From Stieleria marina (lineage in GTDB: Bacteria > Planctomycetota > Planctomycetia > Pirellulales > Pirellulaceae): DNA of 64,000 nt. Position 1 is the first letter of the stretch, and each line of letters starts with the position of its first letter. A program made the position numbers and the translations under genes. Location: the NCBI GenBank assembly GCA_007741555.1, contig CP036526.1, forward strand, positions 5,332,001 through 5,396,000. Direction: 5' to 3'. Below, one piece after another: positions 55,284 through 64,000 of this stretch. The notes under the pieces were generated by a model. The model saw only the letters and a list, made by a program, of their open reading frames with translations, ran no database searches and had not been told where the DNA came from.

Positions 55284-55898
55284 ATGCCAACTTTCATCAC
55301 GCTTGACGGAATCGATGGTGTTGGCAAATCGACTCAGATCGAACAACTCTGCTCGCATCTGACCCAGCATGGACACGACGTGCTTTCGGTACGTGATCCT
55401 GGCAGCACCGACATCGGGGCAAAACTTCGCACGATCCTGTTGGATAGCGATGTCAAAATCCACCGCCGCACCGAAGCGATGCTGTTCATGGCTAGCCGCT
55501 GCGAAATGATCGAAACCATCATCCGCCCCGCATTGGCAGCGGGCAAGACAGTGATTTCGGATCGTTTTCTACTGGCCAACGTGGTCTATCAAAGCATCGG
55601 AGGTGATGTTCAGCCCAGCCAACTCTGGGAGCTAGGCAACCTTGCCAACGCTGGATTGAAACCCGACTTGACGCTATTGCTAGACATGCCAGCCCACGAA
55701 TCGATCCAACGAATCCAAGGCCCAGCAGATCGCATGGAAGCCCGAGGAGTCGATTACCTGGAATCGGTTCGGCAAGCGTTCCTGGAACAACTGCCCCACG
55801 CCAGCCACCAAACCGCCATCATTGATGCTTCGCAGGAACCAGCACAGGTCACCAAGGCGATGTTGACGGCCGTCGATCGCGTTTTGAACCCGTCTTAA
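55284..55898 (+). CDS. tmk: Thymidylate kinase
   Basis: A 204-residue enzyme that phosphorylates dTMP to dTDP. The P-loop FITLDGIDGVGKSTQ is at residues 3-17, with LSVRDPGSTDIGAKLR in place of the usual REPGGT, the DRFLLANVVYQSIGGD stretch (DRY/F-x-S-type motif changed to DRFLLAN), and a thymidylate-kinase-like lid QGPADRMEARGVDYLESV. Length is normal. The DRFLLAN and RDPGS readings differ from E. coli but are of the kind seen in other planctomycetes. The gene is convergent with the sulfatase gene. Confidence 0.93.
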   Translation: MPTFITLDGIDGVGKSTQIEQLCSHLTQHGHDVLSVRDPGSTDIGAKLRTILLDSDVKIHRRTEAMLFMASRCEMIETIIRPALAAGKTVISDRFLLANVVYQSIGGDVQPSQLWELGNLANAGLKPDLTLLLDMPAHESIQRIQGPADRMEARGVDYLESVRQAFLEQLPHASHQTAIIDASQEPAQVTKAMLTAVDRVLNPS

Positions 55899-55944
55899 AA
55901 TCCCGCCCAGATCGTCGATTTAATAAAAGCGTTTGGCGAACTGC

Positions 55945-57843
55945 TTACGCCGCTTTCTTTCTAGGCTTCTTCCGTTTTCCCTTTTGCTTGGGCGGATAAG
56001 GAACACCGTTGATGTAGTTCAAACGATCGTCAATATCTGCTCCGCTGCTAGCAGGATTAAAATCGCTTCGCTTGACGCGATAGCGATCGCCGAAAAAGTC
56101 ATGGAACCAGACGACACTATTGAGTGCCTCGGTCGCAACAATCTCGCTGGACGTCGAATTGACAATCGCGATTAATTTTTCTTGCGGATTCAGTTCACCA
56201 ATCGACCCCAGAAACTCGGCCGCACGAACCTGGACAATTTCCGACGGATCATCCAAGAGCGGTCGCACGGACGCCGCCAGCGGTTTGGCTGCATCACCAA
56301 TCGAAGTGCAGACCATCGCCGCCCAGTATCGTTTCATTTCGTTGTCCGAGCGAAGACCTTGCGCGATCATTGACTCTGACTTTTCAAACGGCACCAACGC
56401 TAGATTGGCCAAGGAAATCAACTCGGCGATTTCGGCCTGATGCGACTGACCAAACGCGACGGGATCATCCATCGCATTGCTCACCAAGTAGCTCTCTGGA
56501 TACATGCTTAGATCAGGCATCGCTTGCATTCTTTCATACAAACGCTGGCGCAGTTCAAGCAACGTCTGCTGATGCTTCGGATCACCGGCCAAGTTGTTCA
56601 CCTGATGCGGATCTTGCTCGCAATCAAACAGCATTTCGGCCGGTTTGCGTTCAAAGAACTGCTTCGTCGGCCCAGACAGTTTGCCTTGATCGTACAGGTC
56701 GCGCCACTCCCTGAAGGCCAGCATTTTGTAGCGATAGATGTTCATCAAACCGTCGGGCAGATACGGCTGAAAATTGCGAACGTACTGATACTTTCCTTTA
56801 CGCACCGACCGCACCAAATCGTACTTTTCGTCAAAACGATCCGCGTAGCCAAACGTTTCGTCACGCTGATTGACTTCGGCCAAAGAAACTCCGCTCCCCA
56901 AAAAAGGCTTTCCATCGATTTGATCTGGAATGGCGACGCCAGCCAACTGCAAGACAGTCGGTCCGAAATCGACAAACTCAACAAACCCTTTGACGCGATC
57001 ACCATTGGCCCCATCCACCAGATGCTTGAAGTTCTGCGGCACGCGAACGACCAACGGAACATGCAGCCCCGATTCGTAGATGTAGCCCTTGCCCCGAGGC
57101 AGAACGCCACCATGGTCGCCGAAATAGAAAACAAACGTGTCTTCCAGTACTCCGTCTTCCCGCAACTGATCGATCGTTTTACCGACGATGCCATCAATCG
57201 TTTTCATACAATCGAGATAACGAGCATGTGTGTAACGGAACGTCGGCGTATCAGGAAAGTAGTCAGCCAATGTGATCGAATCTGAATCGGTGCCATTCGT
57301 AACGCTCTGCATTTCTGCTTGCGAAAAATGGAGCCTGCCCTCGTGGGATTCGGCATGCGACTGCATGTGAAAGAAAGGCTGATCACTGGATTTGCGATTT
57401 CGCCAATTTGATTTGGCCGAAGATTCGTCCCATACGCCGTCGCTTTCGATGGCGTTGTAATCTTTCTTGCTTTGGTTTGTCGTGTAGTAGCCAGCGTCCC
57501 GCAAATAGGCGGTCCACATTTTCAAACCAGCCGGCATCGGCGCCAGCTGATAGCGACGATGAAACTGTGTGCCGATCCGCGGACCGTAGCATGCCGTGGC
57601 AAGCGTTGAACGAGCCACACTGCATACGGGAGCATTGGAAAACGCGTGATCAAACGTCAGCCCCTGAGCCGCCATCGCTTCGATATAAGGCGTCTTGGCC
57701 CCACCATCAAAGAAGTGATCCAAATAGTGGACCGAATTGTCTTCCGAGACGATCCAGACCACATTGGGTCGGTCAGCGGCCCCCAGTGAAGCGGCACATG
57801 ACGCCGTAAGAAACAGGCAAAAGGCTGCAGCAAATTTTTGCAT
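55945..57843 (-). CDS. Sulfatase family protein with variant active-site motif and HEAT-like C terminus
   Basis: A 632-residue exported sulfatase-fold protein. Signal peptide (FAAAFCLFLTASCAASLGA) is followed by RPNVVWIVSEDNS, the metal-binding opening. The formylglycine site reads CSVARSTLATA with C74; the usual proline or alanine at the third place is valine. FYFGDHGGVLPRGKGYIYESG, a second metal and substrate region, is present, so activity is likely. Residues from about 500 on hold helical HEAT-like units (MKRYWAAMVCTSIGDAAKPL; EIVQVRAAEFLGSIGELN). The tail is Lys-rich. Planctomycetes carry many such enzymes for sulfated polysaccharides; the substrate is unknown. Confidence 0.9.
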   Translation of the reverse strand: MQKFAAAFCLFLTASCAASLGAADRPNVVWIVSEDNSVHYLDHFFDGGAKTPYIEAMAAQGLTFDHAFSNAPVCSVARSTLATACYGPRIGTQFHRRYQLAPMPAGLKMWTAYLRDAGYYTTNQSKKDYNAIESDGVWDESSAKSNWRNRKSSDQPFFHMQSHAESHEGRLHFSQAEMQSVTNGTDSDSITLADYFPDTPTFRYTHARYLDCMKTIDGIVGKTIDQLREDGVLEDTFVFYFGDHGGVLPRGKGYIYESGLHVPLVVRVPQNFKHLVDGANGDRVKGFVEFVDFGPTVLQLAGVAIPDQIDGKPFLGSGVSLAEVNQRDETFGYADRFDEKYDLVRSVRKGKYQYVRNFQPYLPDGLMNIYRYKMLAFREWRDLYDQGKLSGPTKQFFERKPAEMLFDCEQDPHQVNNLAGDPKHQQTLLELRQRLYERMQAMPDLSMYPESYLVSNAMDDPVAFGQSHQAEIAELISLANLALVPFEKSESMIAQGLRSDNEMKRYWAAMVCTSIGDAAKPLAASVRPLLDDPSEIVQVRAAEFLGSIGELNPQEKLIAIVNSTSSEIVATEALNSVVWFHDFFGDRYRVKRSDFNPASSGADIDDRLNYINGVPYPPKQKGKRKKPRKKAA

Positions 57844-58028
57844 CGTGTATCCAATCAGTCGCGGTGATCGAACGAGCCGACTGTCCAGTCTTGCTTAGCG
57901 ACGGGCTCGTTCTAGAACCTGACAGGATACACTGTCGCCCAGCGTGACGCGAAGCACTGGATCAAATCTGCAAGAGCAAACGAACTGCCCGGTCGGGCAA
58001 ATCGGATTGGCGTGCCAAACCGATTTAA

Positions 58029-58088
58029 CCAGCTCAGATCCAGCCAGCCCAGATTCAGCCAGCTCAGATTCAGCCAGCTCAGATCCCA
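58029..58088. repeat. Four tandem 15-bp repeats in an intergenic region
   Basis: Units CCAGCTCAGATCCAG, CCAGCCCAGATTCAG, CCAGCTCAGATTCAG and a last CCAGCTCAGATCCCA follow without gaps between the sulfatase and M16 genes. A 67-codon minus frame across it (ELAES repeats) is probably not a gene. It is a likely site of length change between strains. Confidence 0.8.
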
Positions 58089-58106
58089 GATGCGGCAAAC
58101 ACCGAT

Positions 58107-60998
58107 CTACTTTCCGCTCGGCTCGGTCGCAAGCTCAGCGTCGCTTTCGACCTGTTCGCCATTGCCGGCGTCTTCTTTAGCCTCTCGCTCTTTTGCTTCG
58201 GCGGCTACAAAATCGCCAGCCGCAACGAGCACCATTTTCTCCGGATGGATATAGCTGCGAATCGCTTGATTGACGCTATCGACGGTCGCATCGGCAATCT
58301 GCTGCTCGTGATCAGCAATCTGCTTCATCGTGCGACCATTGAAAATAGAGCCCACCAGCTTGCCAGCCAACGCGGCATCATCCGTTCGACGGACCCTGGC
58401 AGCCTGTAAGTAACCAGCTTTTGCTTTGACAAGCTCGTCTTCGGTGATCCCTTCGGCGCGAATTTTTTCGATTTCCTCGTGAATGACTTCAACCAAACGC
58501 TTTTTGTTGCCAGGATTGGTAATCGCGTACACCGAAAACTCAACTCGCTTGTCTTTCGCTTTTGCCGACAAACCGCTGCCGATACCGTAAGACAAACCTT
58601 CTTGCTGACGCACTCGGTCCGCCAAACGACTGCTCAGGGAACCTCCGCCAAGCACAAAGTTACCCAGCACCAACGATGCGTAGACCGGGTCTTCATCGCT
58701 TAACGCATAATGCTGCTTAGCAAATACGACTGCGTTGGCCTTGTCAGGAGTTTGGATATCGGTCTGTGAACCGGGCACTTCGGGATGAGGATTGCGGTCG
58801 ACCCGAACGTACGGCTGGTCTGTCGACCAATTTTCAAGTTGAGTTTTCCAGAGCGATTTCACTTCCGCGGGATCAAAGTCACCGACGACCGAGAGTTCGC
58901 CCGCTTGGCTGCCCAGAAATTCGCGATGCAGTTGTTTGATTTGATCGACCGTCACGCCCTCATACATCTCGATTTCTTCGTCGATGGTGGGGGCATACAA
59001 AACGTGAGTCTTATCGTACGGAGCGAGTTTTTTGTTGACCGTTCGGGGTGCAAGAGCTTGCGGATCATTGCTCCCTTTTTGCAGGCCAGTGATGACTTGC
59101 CGGCGAATCACTTCCAGCTCATCGGCATCCAAACGCGGATTACGTAAGATGCTGCCAGCCAAATCAATCACTTCTGCCAAATACTCACGTTTGGTTTTGA
59201 CCGACATTTGCACCAAGCCGACCGTACTATTGATCGACAACTGGGCTCGCAAACGAGTCAGTTCGTCTTGCAGTTGCTGGTTGTCTAACTTGTCGGTGCC
59301 CTTGGACATCAACCAGCCCAGGAGTTCGACCGCGCCAACTTTCCCTTGCAGCGATTGTTCGGATCCGAAACGCAACGTCAACATCACACTGACGCTACCG
59401 CCGCGAGTCTTCTTGGGGAGCAGGGCATACTTGATACCGTCAACCAAGTTCCCACGCTCGGTTCGCTGCTCGATCACCAACGGCGACGGATCAAACTGTT
59501 CGCCGGCCTCTACAGCTTCGCGACCTTTGTAGTCGGCCAACAATTCCGTCAAGTTAGGAGCTTCAGGAATTTCGCTCCGTTCTGATTTCTCCGATGGGAT
59601 AAACAGCCCAACGGTGCGGTTATTACGCACGAAGTACTTTTGCGCGACTTTCTGCAACTGCTCCGCCGTCAACGCTTCCACGCGATCACGGAACAAGAAG
59701 TACAAGCGCCAATCGCCTTGGGCAGCCCAATCGCTCAGCGAAACTGCGATGCGGTCACTATTGTTGGCTTCCAACTCGCGCTGCTTCAGCAAATTCTGTT
59801 TCGCCCGTTCGACTTCTTCCTCGGTGACCGGATTGTCGGCGAACGACATTTCCATCAGGTCAAGCAACGTCTGACGGACTTGTTCGATTGAACCGTCTTT
59901 GTTGGTTTCGGCGATCGTCATGAACAGCCCCGGTTCAGCAAACGCGTACGCCAATGCGTAAACATTCGACGCCATTTCGGTTTCGACCATCTGGCGATAC
60001 AGTCGCCCACTCGGTTCGTCTCCCAGCACGTAAACCAGTGCTTTGGCCGCTGCAAAATCGGGATGGCTGCTAGCCGGAATATGGTACGCAGCTCCCGCTA
60101 GCTGAACGTCGCCGACGCGTCGCAGCACGACGGTGCGTTCACCGTCCTGGGCAGGTTCGACGGTGTAAGTCGGGTCGATGGGCGTCTCAGGAGATTTCAG
60201 TTTGCCAAACGTTGCTTGGATTTTTTCCAACGCGGTATCAGGTTCAAACTTTCCCGCGACGATGACCATCACGTTATCGGGACGGTAGTACTTGCGATAA
60301 AACTGACGAAGCTTCACAACGGGCACGCGTTCAATATCGCTGCGATTGCCGATCGTGCTTTGGCCATAATTGTGCCATTCGTAGGCGGCCGCTTGCATGC
60401 GTTGCATCATGATCCGAAGCGGAGAGTTTTCGCCGCTTTCGAATTCATTTCGCACCACGGTCATTTCGCTTTCCAAATCCTCCCCTTTGATAAAGCTGTT
60501 GACCAGACGGTCCGATTCCAGCTTTAACGCGAATTCCAAATTGTCATCGCTGGCCGGCAAAGTTTCGTAGTAGTTGGTCCGGTCCATCCAAGTGGTTCCG
60601 TTGAACCTGGCACCACGCTCGGTCAAAACCTTGGGGACTTCGGGGTGATCCGGAGTCCCTTTGAAAAGCATGTGCTCCAACAGGTGCGCCATGCCGGCCT
60701 CTCCGTACCCTTCGTGACGCGATCCGACGAACACCGTCATGTTCACCGTCACGACTTCTTTACTGGGATCGGGGAACAGAAGGACTCTCACCCCGTTTTC
60801 CATCTTGTATTCGGTGATGCCTTCGATCTCGGTGACTTTCATGATGCCTGTTTTGGATTTTGGGTCGTCAGCAATTGCTACGCTCGTGGGCACTCCATTC
60901 GCCAAGGCGAAAAGGACCAAAAGAGTCAGCACAGACACGGTGCGGCCATGCAGAGCGTGGCCAAACTGAACACGAACGGTCGTTACAAGTTTGTGCAT
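58107..60998 (-). CDS. M16 family zinc metalloprotease (two M16 units)
   Basis: A 963-residue exported or membrane-attached peptidase from the ATG at 60998; the frame reaches back to 61136, but that overlaps the divergent Rieske gene. A signal-like helix (VSVLTLLVLFALANGVPTSVAIA, about 21-43; split here for reading) precedes the first M16 unit with the inverted zinc motif HLLEH (H105, E108, H109) and a distal glutamate in the ESEMTVVRNEFESGENSP stretch. The second unit (about 530-940) lacks the zinc motif, as is usual for two-unit M16 proteins. YYRPDNVMVIVAGKF and LADRVRQQEGLSYGIGSG are typical. The protein probably degrades peptides in the periplasm. Confidence 0.93.
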   Translation of the reverse strand: MHKLVTTVRVQFGHALHGRTVSVLTLLVLFALANGVPTSVAIADDPKSKTGIMKVTEIEGITEYKMENGVRVLLFPDPSKEVVTVNMTVFVGSRHEGYGEAGMAHLLEHMLFKGTPDHPEVPKVLTERGARFNGTTWMDRTNYYETLPASDDNLEFALKLESDRLVNSFIKGEDLESEMTVVRNEFESGENSPLRIMMQRMQAAAYEWHNYGQSTIGNRSDIERVPVVKLRQFYRKYYRPDNVMVIVAGKFEPDTALEKIQATFGKLKSPETPIDPTYTVEPAQDGERTVVLRRVGDVQLAGAAYHIPASSHPDFAAAKALVYVLGDEPSGRLYRQMVETEMASNVYALAYAFAEPGLFMTIAETNKDGSIEQVRQTLLDLMEMSFADNPVTEEEVERAKQNLLKQRELEANNSDRIAVSLSDWAAQGDWRLYFLFRDRVEALTAEQLQKVAQKYFVRNNRTVGLFIPSEKSERSEIPEAPNLTELLADYKGREAVEAGEQFDPSPLVIEQRTERGNLVDGIKYALLPKKTRGGSVSVMLTLRFGSEQSLQGKVGAVELLGWLMSKGTDKLDNQQLQDELTRLRAQLSINSTVGLVQMSVKTKREYLAEVIDLAGSILRNPRLDADELEVIRRQVITGLQKGSNDPQALAPRTVNKKLAPYDKTHVLYAPTIDEEIEMYEGVTVDQIKQLHREFLGSQAGELSVVGDFDPAEVKSLWKTQLENWSTDQPYVRVDRNPHPEVPGSQTDIQTPDKANAVVFAKQHYALSDEDPVYASLVLGNFVLGGGSLSSRLADRVRQQEGLSYGIGSGLSAKAKDKRVEFSVYAITNPGNKKRLVEVIHEEIEKIRAEGITEDELVKAKAGYLQAARVRRTDDAALAGKLVGSIFNGRTMKQIADHEQQIADATVDSVNQAIRSYIHPEKMVLVAAGDFVAAEAKEREAKEDAGNGEQVESDAELATEPSGK

Positions 60999-61128
60999 GA
61001 GGGGTTGATCAACGGATGAAGTCACGGGGATACTCCTGTCACTTGGTGTTTGCGGCGAAAAGACGCTTGGCTGAGAGCCGACATCCGGATTGTAGCGTGC
61101 CGTAAACGATTTGTGAGGGACACAGACG

Positions 61129-61437
61129 ATGGCCAATCAATGGCATGAAGTGGCAGCATCAGAAGACTTGCCCGTTGAATCCGCAAAAGAGGTCGTGATC
61201 GACGGCCGCATCATCGCAGTCTTTCGGACTGAGAAAGGACTATTTGCGATCGACGGCATGTGCGCTCACCAAGGTGGCCCGATCGCTGAAGGCATTGTTC
61301 AGCACGACTGCGTGACGTGCCCATGGCACGGATGGCAATATGAATTGGCCTCAGGAATTCAAACCATCAACCGCCAACCTTTGCAAGAAACGCTTGAGGT
61401 TCGCGAAAAAGATAACAAAATCGAAATCCGGCTCTAA
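61129..61437 (+). CDS. Rieske-type [2Fe-2S] ferredoxin
   Basis: A 102-residue single-domain Rieske protein. The cluster motif is CAHQGGPIAEG with the second half CVTCPWHGWQYEL, so both C-x-H and C-x2-H ligand pairs are present. Such small proteins resemble NirD or the ferredoxin part of ring-hydroxylating dioxygenases and act as electron carriers. No oxygenase or reductase partner gene is near. It is divergent from the M16 gene. Confidence 0.93.
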   Translation: MANQWHEVAASEDLPVESAKEVVIDGRIIAVFRTEKGLFAIDGMCAHQGGPIAEGIVQHDCVTCPWHGWQYELASGIQTINRQPLQETLEVREKDNKIEIRL

Positions 61438-61485
61438 AGCTGACCAAGCAGAATCGCTCTAGGGCCCAACGGCATGTAGCCAGAA

Positions 61486-61507
61486 AGCTCAAGCCGCAGC
61501 TTGAGCT
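61486..61507. repeat. Inverted repeat flanked by short direct repeats
   Basis: AGCTCAAGC-cgca-GCTTGAGCT is a perfect 9-bp-stem hairpin between the convergent Rieske and DUF1080 genes. Near-identical copies of ARCGGCATGTRGCCAG flank it at 61468-61483 and 61522-61537. It looks like a small dispersed-repeat or terminator-like unit; there is no T-run. Confidence 0.5.
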
Positions 61508-61558
61508 GAATCAAAAGGTGCAGCGGCATGTGGCCAGCGACCGCGTCGGTAGACCAAA

Positions 61559-62284
61559 CTACTTTGCTTGTTTGATCTTGATGTTCTTAAACTGCACTTT
61601 CATGGGCGGCCCCTGGTGCAACTGAAGTGCGATCAGACCTTTATTGCGACGGTTCTCTTTGTCGTTGTCCGTGCAATCGATCATCAACGTTCCGTTGATA
61701 AAGTGCTGAAAGTGGTAACCTTTGGCGACGACTTTAAACGTATTCCACTCTGGGTAATCGTTGATCTTCTTGCCAAGTTCTTCGGGATCACCGAGGCTTT
61801 CGACCTTGCGTGCCAAAGCACCTTTCTTCTTTGGCGCGGGCCCTTCGCCTAGGACAGCCCTCTCTCCACGCTTGGCAAGAATGCCACGAAATTTTTCGCC
61901 GTACAACGTTCCTGCCCATTGCTTGGCTGCATCCATATCCGCTTGATAGCCACCGATACGCCACTCGTCAGCAGCACCCTCGAGTCGGAAGGAACGGTAC
62001 TGAACACCACTATTGTGGCCTTCGATTCGAAAATCGAACATCAGTTCAAAATCGCCCTCGAATTCGTCTTTGTAGACACAAAACGTATTTCCTTCGGTCA
62101 CACTGTCGGGCGTCGTGATTCCGGTAATGGCACCGTCAGTAATCGTCCAAAACTTTGGATTGCCGCTCCAACCTTCCATCGTCTTGCCGTCAAACAAAGG
62201 CTGAAATCCGTCGCCTTCTTTCGCGGTCGCGGTGACGGCAAACGAACAGGTGGCGGCCAACAACAAAACGATCAATCTACGCAT
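61559..62284 (-). CDS. DUF1080 (3-keto-disaccharide hydrolase-like) exported protein
   Basis: A 241-residue exported protein with signal peptide (LIVLLLAATCSFAVTATA). The body is the concanavalin-like DUF1080 domain: FQPLFDGKTMEGWSGNPKFWTITDGAI, FELMFDFRIEGHNSGVQYRS, YQADMDAAKQWAGTLYGE, WNTFKVVAKGYHFQHFING and the closing IALQLHQGPPMKVQFKNIKI (each only part of the motif line). The family includes 3-keto-glucoside hydrolases and is greatly expanded in planctomycetes. No oxidoreductase gene sits next to it here. Confidence 0.92.
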   Translation of the reverse strand: MRRLIVLLLAATCSFAVTATAKEGDGFQPLFDGKTMEGWSGNPKFWTITDGAITGITTPDSVTEGNTFCVYKDEFEGDFELMFDFRIEGHNSGVQYRSFRLEGAADEWRIGGYQADMDAAKQWAGTLYGEKFRGILAKRGERAVLGEGPAPKKKGALARKVESLGDPEELGKKINDYPEWNTFKVVAKGYHFQHFINGTLMIDCTDNDKENRRNKGLIALQLHQGPPMKVQFKNIKIKQAK

Positions 62285-62416
62285 AACGCTCGATCCTATT
62301 TTTTCAAAACTTTTGGGTAAGGTAACAACGCAGACATCATAGCTGAAAACGATGTCTCAGCGAGAACTCTTCTTGACGATGCCAGCGGGCAAGGTCGACC
62401 GGAGGTTCGCCCGGTA

Positions 62417-63505
62417 TCAATTGGTGGCTTTGTCAGCGGAATTCACTTCCAGCTTGACTTCATCGCCCTCTGCAGCACCATCACCGGCACCATCACCGGC
62501 ATTCTTGCCTTTGCCGGCTGCATACTCCGCGTCCGAACCGCCCACACCCGGCGTTTTGTCAGCTGGCTGGGACGATTGCTTGGCTGCTGGATTGCCGTTG
62601 CCGGCAGCAGGGTCTGCCACTTCGATACCGACTTTCCAATCGATCGGAATCCCTCCGCCACTGCGAGAGACCAATTGCGACAGCAAACGTGTGTCCATCG
62701 ACGAACTGCGAAAACGATACTCGCCGCTTCCCATCAACGTGTAGGCTCCCGCCAAATGGTCGCTGGAAAGCCCGCCAACGTACAAGTTGTCGATTTTGAC
62801 TGTGGTTGGACGACGAATCCGTGCCAGTTCGGAATTGATGACGTGTCCCCCTGTCCGCAGACTCGATCGCGTACCACTTATCCAACCAAGATCTTCTTCA
62901 GGAGCCGATATTTTCTCGCCCACAAACAGCGTGTAAGAAAGGCCGTCGGAAATGTCCGATTCGGTAAATGTCTTATTCAGAACAAAGACACCATCGTTGT
63001 CTTCGTCGATTGGGTTTTCGGTTGACGAAGATAAACCCGCGTAACACGTCGTGTAATCCAGGACCGTCGTCGCCGAAGGGCAACGCAAATTGGGAATCGC
63101 TAATCCTCGTGCTTCGGTGTTCTTGGCGTCGTATACGCCTACCGAACGATCGATCGCGTTGTAGACGACTTCCGCATCCATGTTGGGCAACAGCGACGCG
63201 ATCCAGTTGTGGTGATATCCCTTGGCTTCACTTTTGATCGGCCCGTTGGGATTGATCGTACCGGCAGGATAGTGGCCAAAATTTGTCGAATAGCTGGACA
63301 AAGCCAACGACATTTGAACCAAATTCTGTTCGCAGTGACTGCGGCGTGACATCTCGCGCATGTTCTGAATCGCGGGGACAAGCAAGCCGACCAGAATTCC
63401 GATAATCGCAATTACGACCAGCAATTCGACCAGGGTAAAACCACGACTAGGTCGCGTCGGCTGAATCGTTTTCATTGTCATTCGTTTGTCTTGATTGGTT
63501 TTCAT
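62417..63505 (-). CDS. DUF1559 protein with pseudopilin-like N terminus
   Basis: A 362-residue DUF1559 family protein. The prepilin-type site [19 protein letters not shown] lies at about residues 22-40, followed by LVPAIQNMREMSRRSHCEQNL. The last 70 residues are Ala/Gly/Glu-rich (KQSSQPADKTPGVGG; GKNAGDGAGDGAAEGDE), a low-complexity tail that is not normal for the family, partly coded by a CACCATCACCGG-type repeat near 62475-62500. Its start overlaps the stop of the next pilin-like gene by 4 bp (ATGA). It probably belongs to a fibre or type II secretion-like assembly. Confidence 0.9.
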   Translation of the reverse strand: MKTNQDKRMTMKTIQPTRPSRGFTLVELLVVIAIIGILVGLLVPAIQNMREMSRRSHCEQNLVQMSLALSSYSTNFGHYPAGTINPNGPIKSEAKGYHHNWIASLLPNMDAEVVYNAIDRSVGVYDAKNTEARGLAIPNLRCPSATTVLDYTTCYAGLSSSTENPIDEDNDGVFVLNKTFTESDISDGLSYTLFVGEKISAPEEDLGWISGTRSSLRTGGHVINSELARIRRPTTVKIDNLYVGGLSSDHLAGAYTLMGSGEYRFRSSSMDTRLLSQLVSRSGGGIPIDWKVGIEVADPAAGNGNPAAKQSSQPADKTPGVGGSDAEYAAGKGKNAGDGAGDGAAEGDEVKLEVNSADKATN

Positions 63506-63906
63506 AGCTCGTCCTCGGACTCGGATTCTGAATCGTCGCTCTGAAGCTTCATTGACCGAGTGATCGATTGCTGCAACTTGTCACGGCGAAGCCATTTTGC
63601 TGTCAACTGAGTTTTGTCAGCGTTGGCGGTGATCACTATTTTTTGGTCGCTATCGATCGGCAACACGATTTCATTAGTCCGATCAAATTGCAAATTTTTC
63701 GCGGCCGTGATCGCACGCAGCAACGTATCGGATTTCATCTGCGAAGCTGAGTTCCGTTGCGATGCCACTTCGCCGCGCAGCATTGCTGCGCTAGCTCCTA
63801 AAACAACTAGCAGCAGGGCGACAACCAAAATAACGTACACCGCACCGCTGCGACGATAGGTTGTTCGATTGATTAGGCATCCCTTTGAAGGGTGACGATC
63901 GGTCAT
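63502..63906 (-). CDS. Small single-helix protein of a pseudopilin-like operon
   Basis: A 134-residue protein with one membrane helix (GAVYVILVVALLLVVLGASA, about 21-40) just after RR. The rest is a short helical and beta part, ending in an acidic SDDSESESEDEL. It resembles minor pilin or general secretion pathway components in layout (helix, then a small globular part), but I find no clear family. It overlaps both neighbours by 4 bp (63502-63505 and 63903-63906), which indicates translational coupling. Confidence 0.78.
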   Translation of the reverse strand: MTDRHPSKGCLINRTTYRRSGAVYVILVVALLLVVLGASAAMLRGEVASQRNSASQMKSDTLLRAITAAKNLQFDRTNEIVLPIDSDQKIVITANADKTQLTAKWLRRDKLQQSITRSMKLQSDDSESESEDEL

Positions 63907-64000
63907 GGTTTCACGGCCTCGATCTTCCAGACGTGTCGCTGCTCAGGGGATGTCAGCCGCAGCGATACGATGCCTTCATCGTCCGCGAACACGGGATCGC
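63903..64000 (-). CDS. C-terminal end of an upstream gene in the same operon (cut by window edge)
   Basis: Only the last 31 residues are visible (DPVFADDEGIVSLRLTSPEQ, then RHVWKIEAVKP and TGA). The stop overlaps the start of the next gene as ATGA. The overlap and strand make it part of the pseudopilin-like operon. The fragment is too short for a family call. Confidence 0.7.
   Translation of the reverse strand, partial: DPVFADDEGIVSLRLTSPEQRHVWKIEAVKP

Noticed and set aside
57895-58098. 67-codon minus frame over the 15-bp repeats
   Set aside because: The ELAES pattern comes only from the DNA repeat; the rest is unlike a protein.

Overview
The window looks like chromosomal DNA of a planctomycete of the Pirellulaceae type (Rhodopirellula or a near relative). 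Support comes from moderate GC, weak Shine-Dalgarno signals, and a set of families typical of that group: a cytochrome-c/DUF1549/DUF1553 protein paired with a DUF1501 protein, DUF1559 pseudopilin-like proteins, DUF1080, DUF6807 (PmoA-like), a sulfatase, Gfo/Idh/MocA oxidoreductases, a Ser/Thr kinase, and a giant protein with an N-terminal LEPR-XLL motif. The genus is an inference. I saw no rRNA or tRNA gene, insertion sequence or CRISPR array.

Layout. 1-3.7 kb: truncated Ser/Thr kinase, then a two-gene unit of an oxidoreductase and a sodium/solute symporter. 4-17.3 kb (minus strand): a 2957-residue giant surface protein, a hybrid histidine kinase and an HD-GYP response regulator, all in one direction. 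17.4-28.9 kb (plus strand, divergent from the giant gene): TolC-like outer membrane protein, SecA-like ATPase, HlyD-like adaptor, GAF-HlyD hybrid, PqqD-M50-HlyD hybrid and a rhomboid protease. 29-37 kb: a DUF1559 protein with a small lipoprotein, a LarA-like epimerase, RimI, a TMEM43-like membrane protein, a beta-propeller-like protein and a Tat-exported oxidoreductase. 37.9-47.5 kb: Rrf2 regulator, small secreted protein, DUF1501 and cytochrome-type planctomycete pair, DUF6807, PQQ-like propeller, ferrochelatase. 47.6-55.9 kb: TPR lipoprotein, small exported protein, rsmA-ribE, enolase, two poorly known proteins, thymidylate kinase. 55.9-64 kb: sulfatase, M16 protease, Rieske protein, DUF1080 and the start of a pseudopilin-like operon that continues past the window.

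The most interesting region is 4-29 kb. A giant multidomain protein with an N-terminal LEPR-XLL motif and a conserved-looking C-terminal hydrophobic segment lies head-to-head with a tightly packed set of envelope-spanning export parts. That set has TolC and three HlyD-type proteins but no ABC transporter. The only NTPase is a shortened SecA paralogue, and an M50-type membrane metalloprotease is fused to PqqD-like and HlyD-like parts. I propose a dedicated export and anchoring system for the giant protein. A rhomboid may act in release or maturation, and a hybrid kinase plus an HD-GYP protein may act in control. The domain content is read from the sequence; the joint function is inference.
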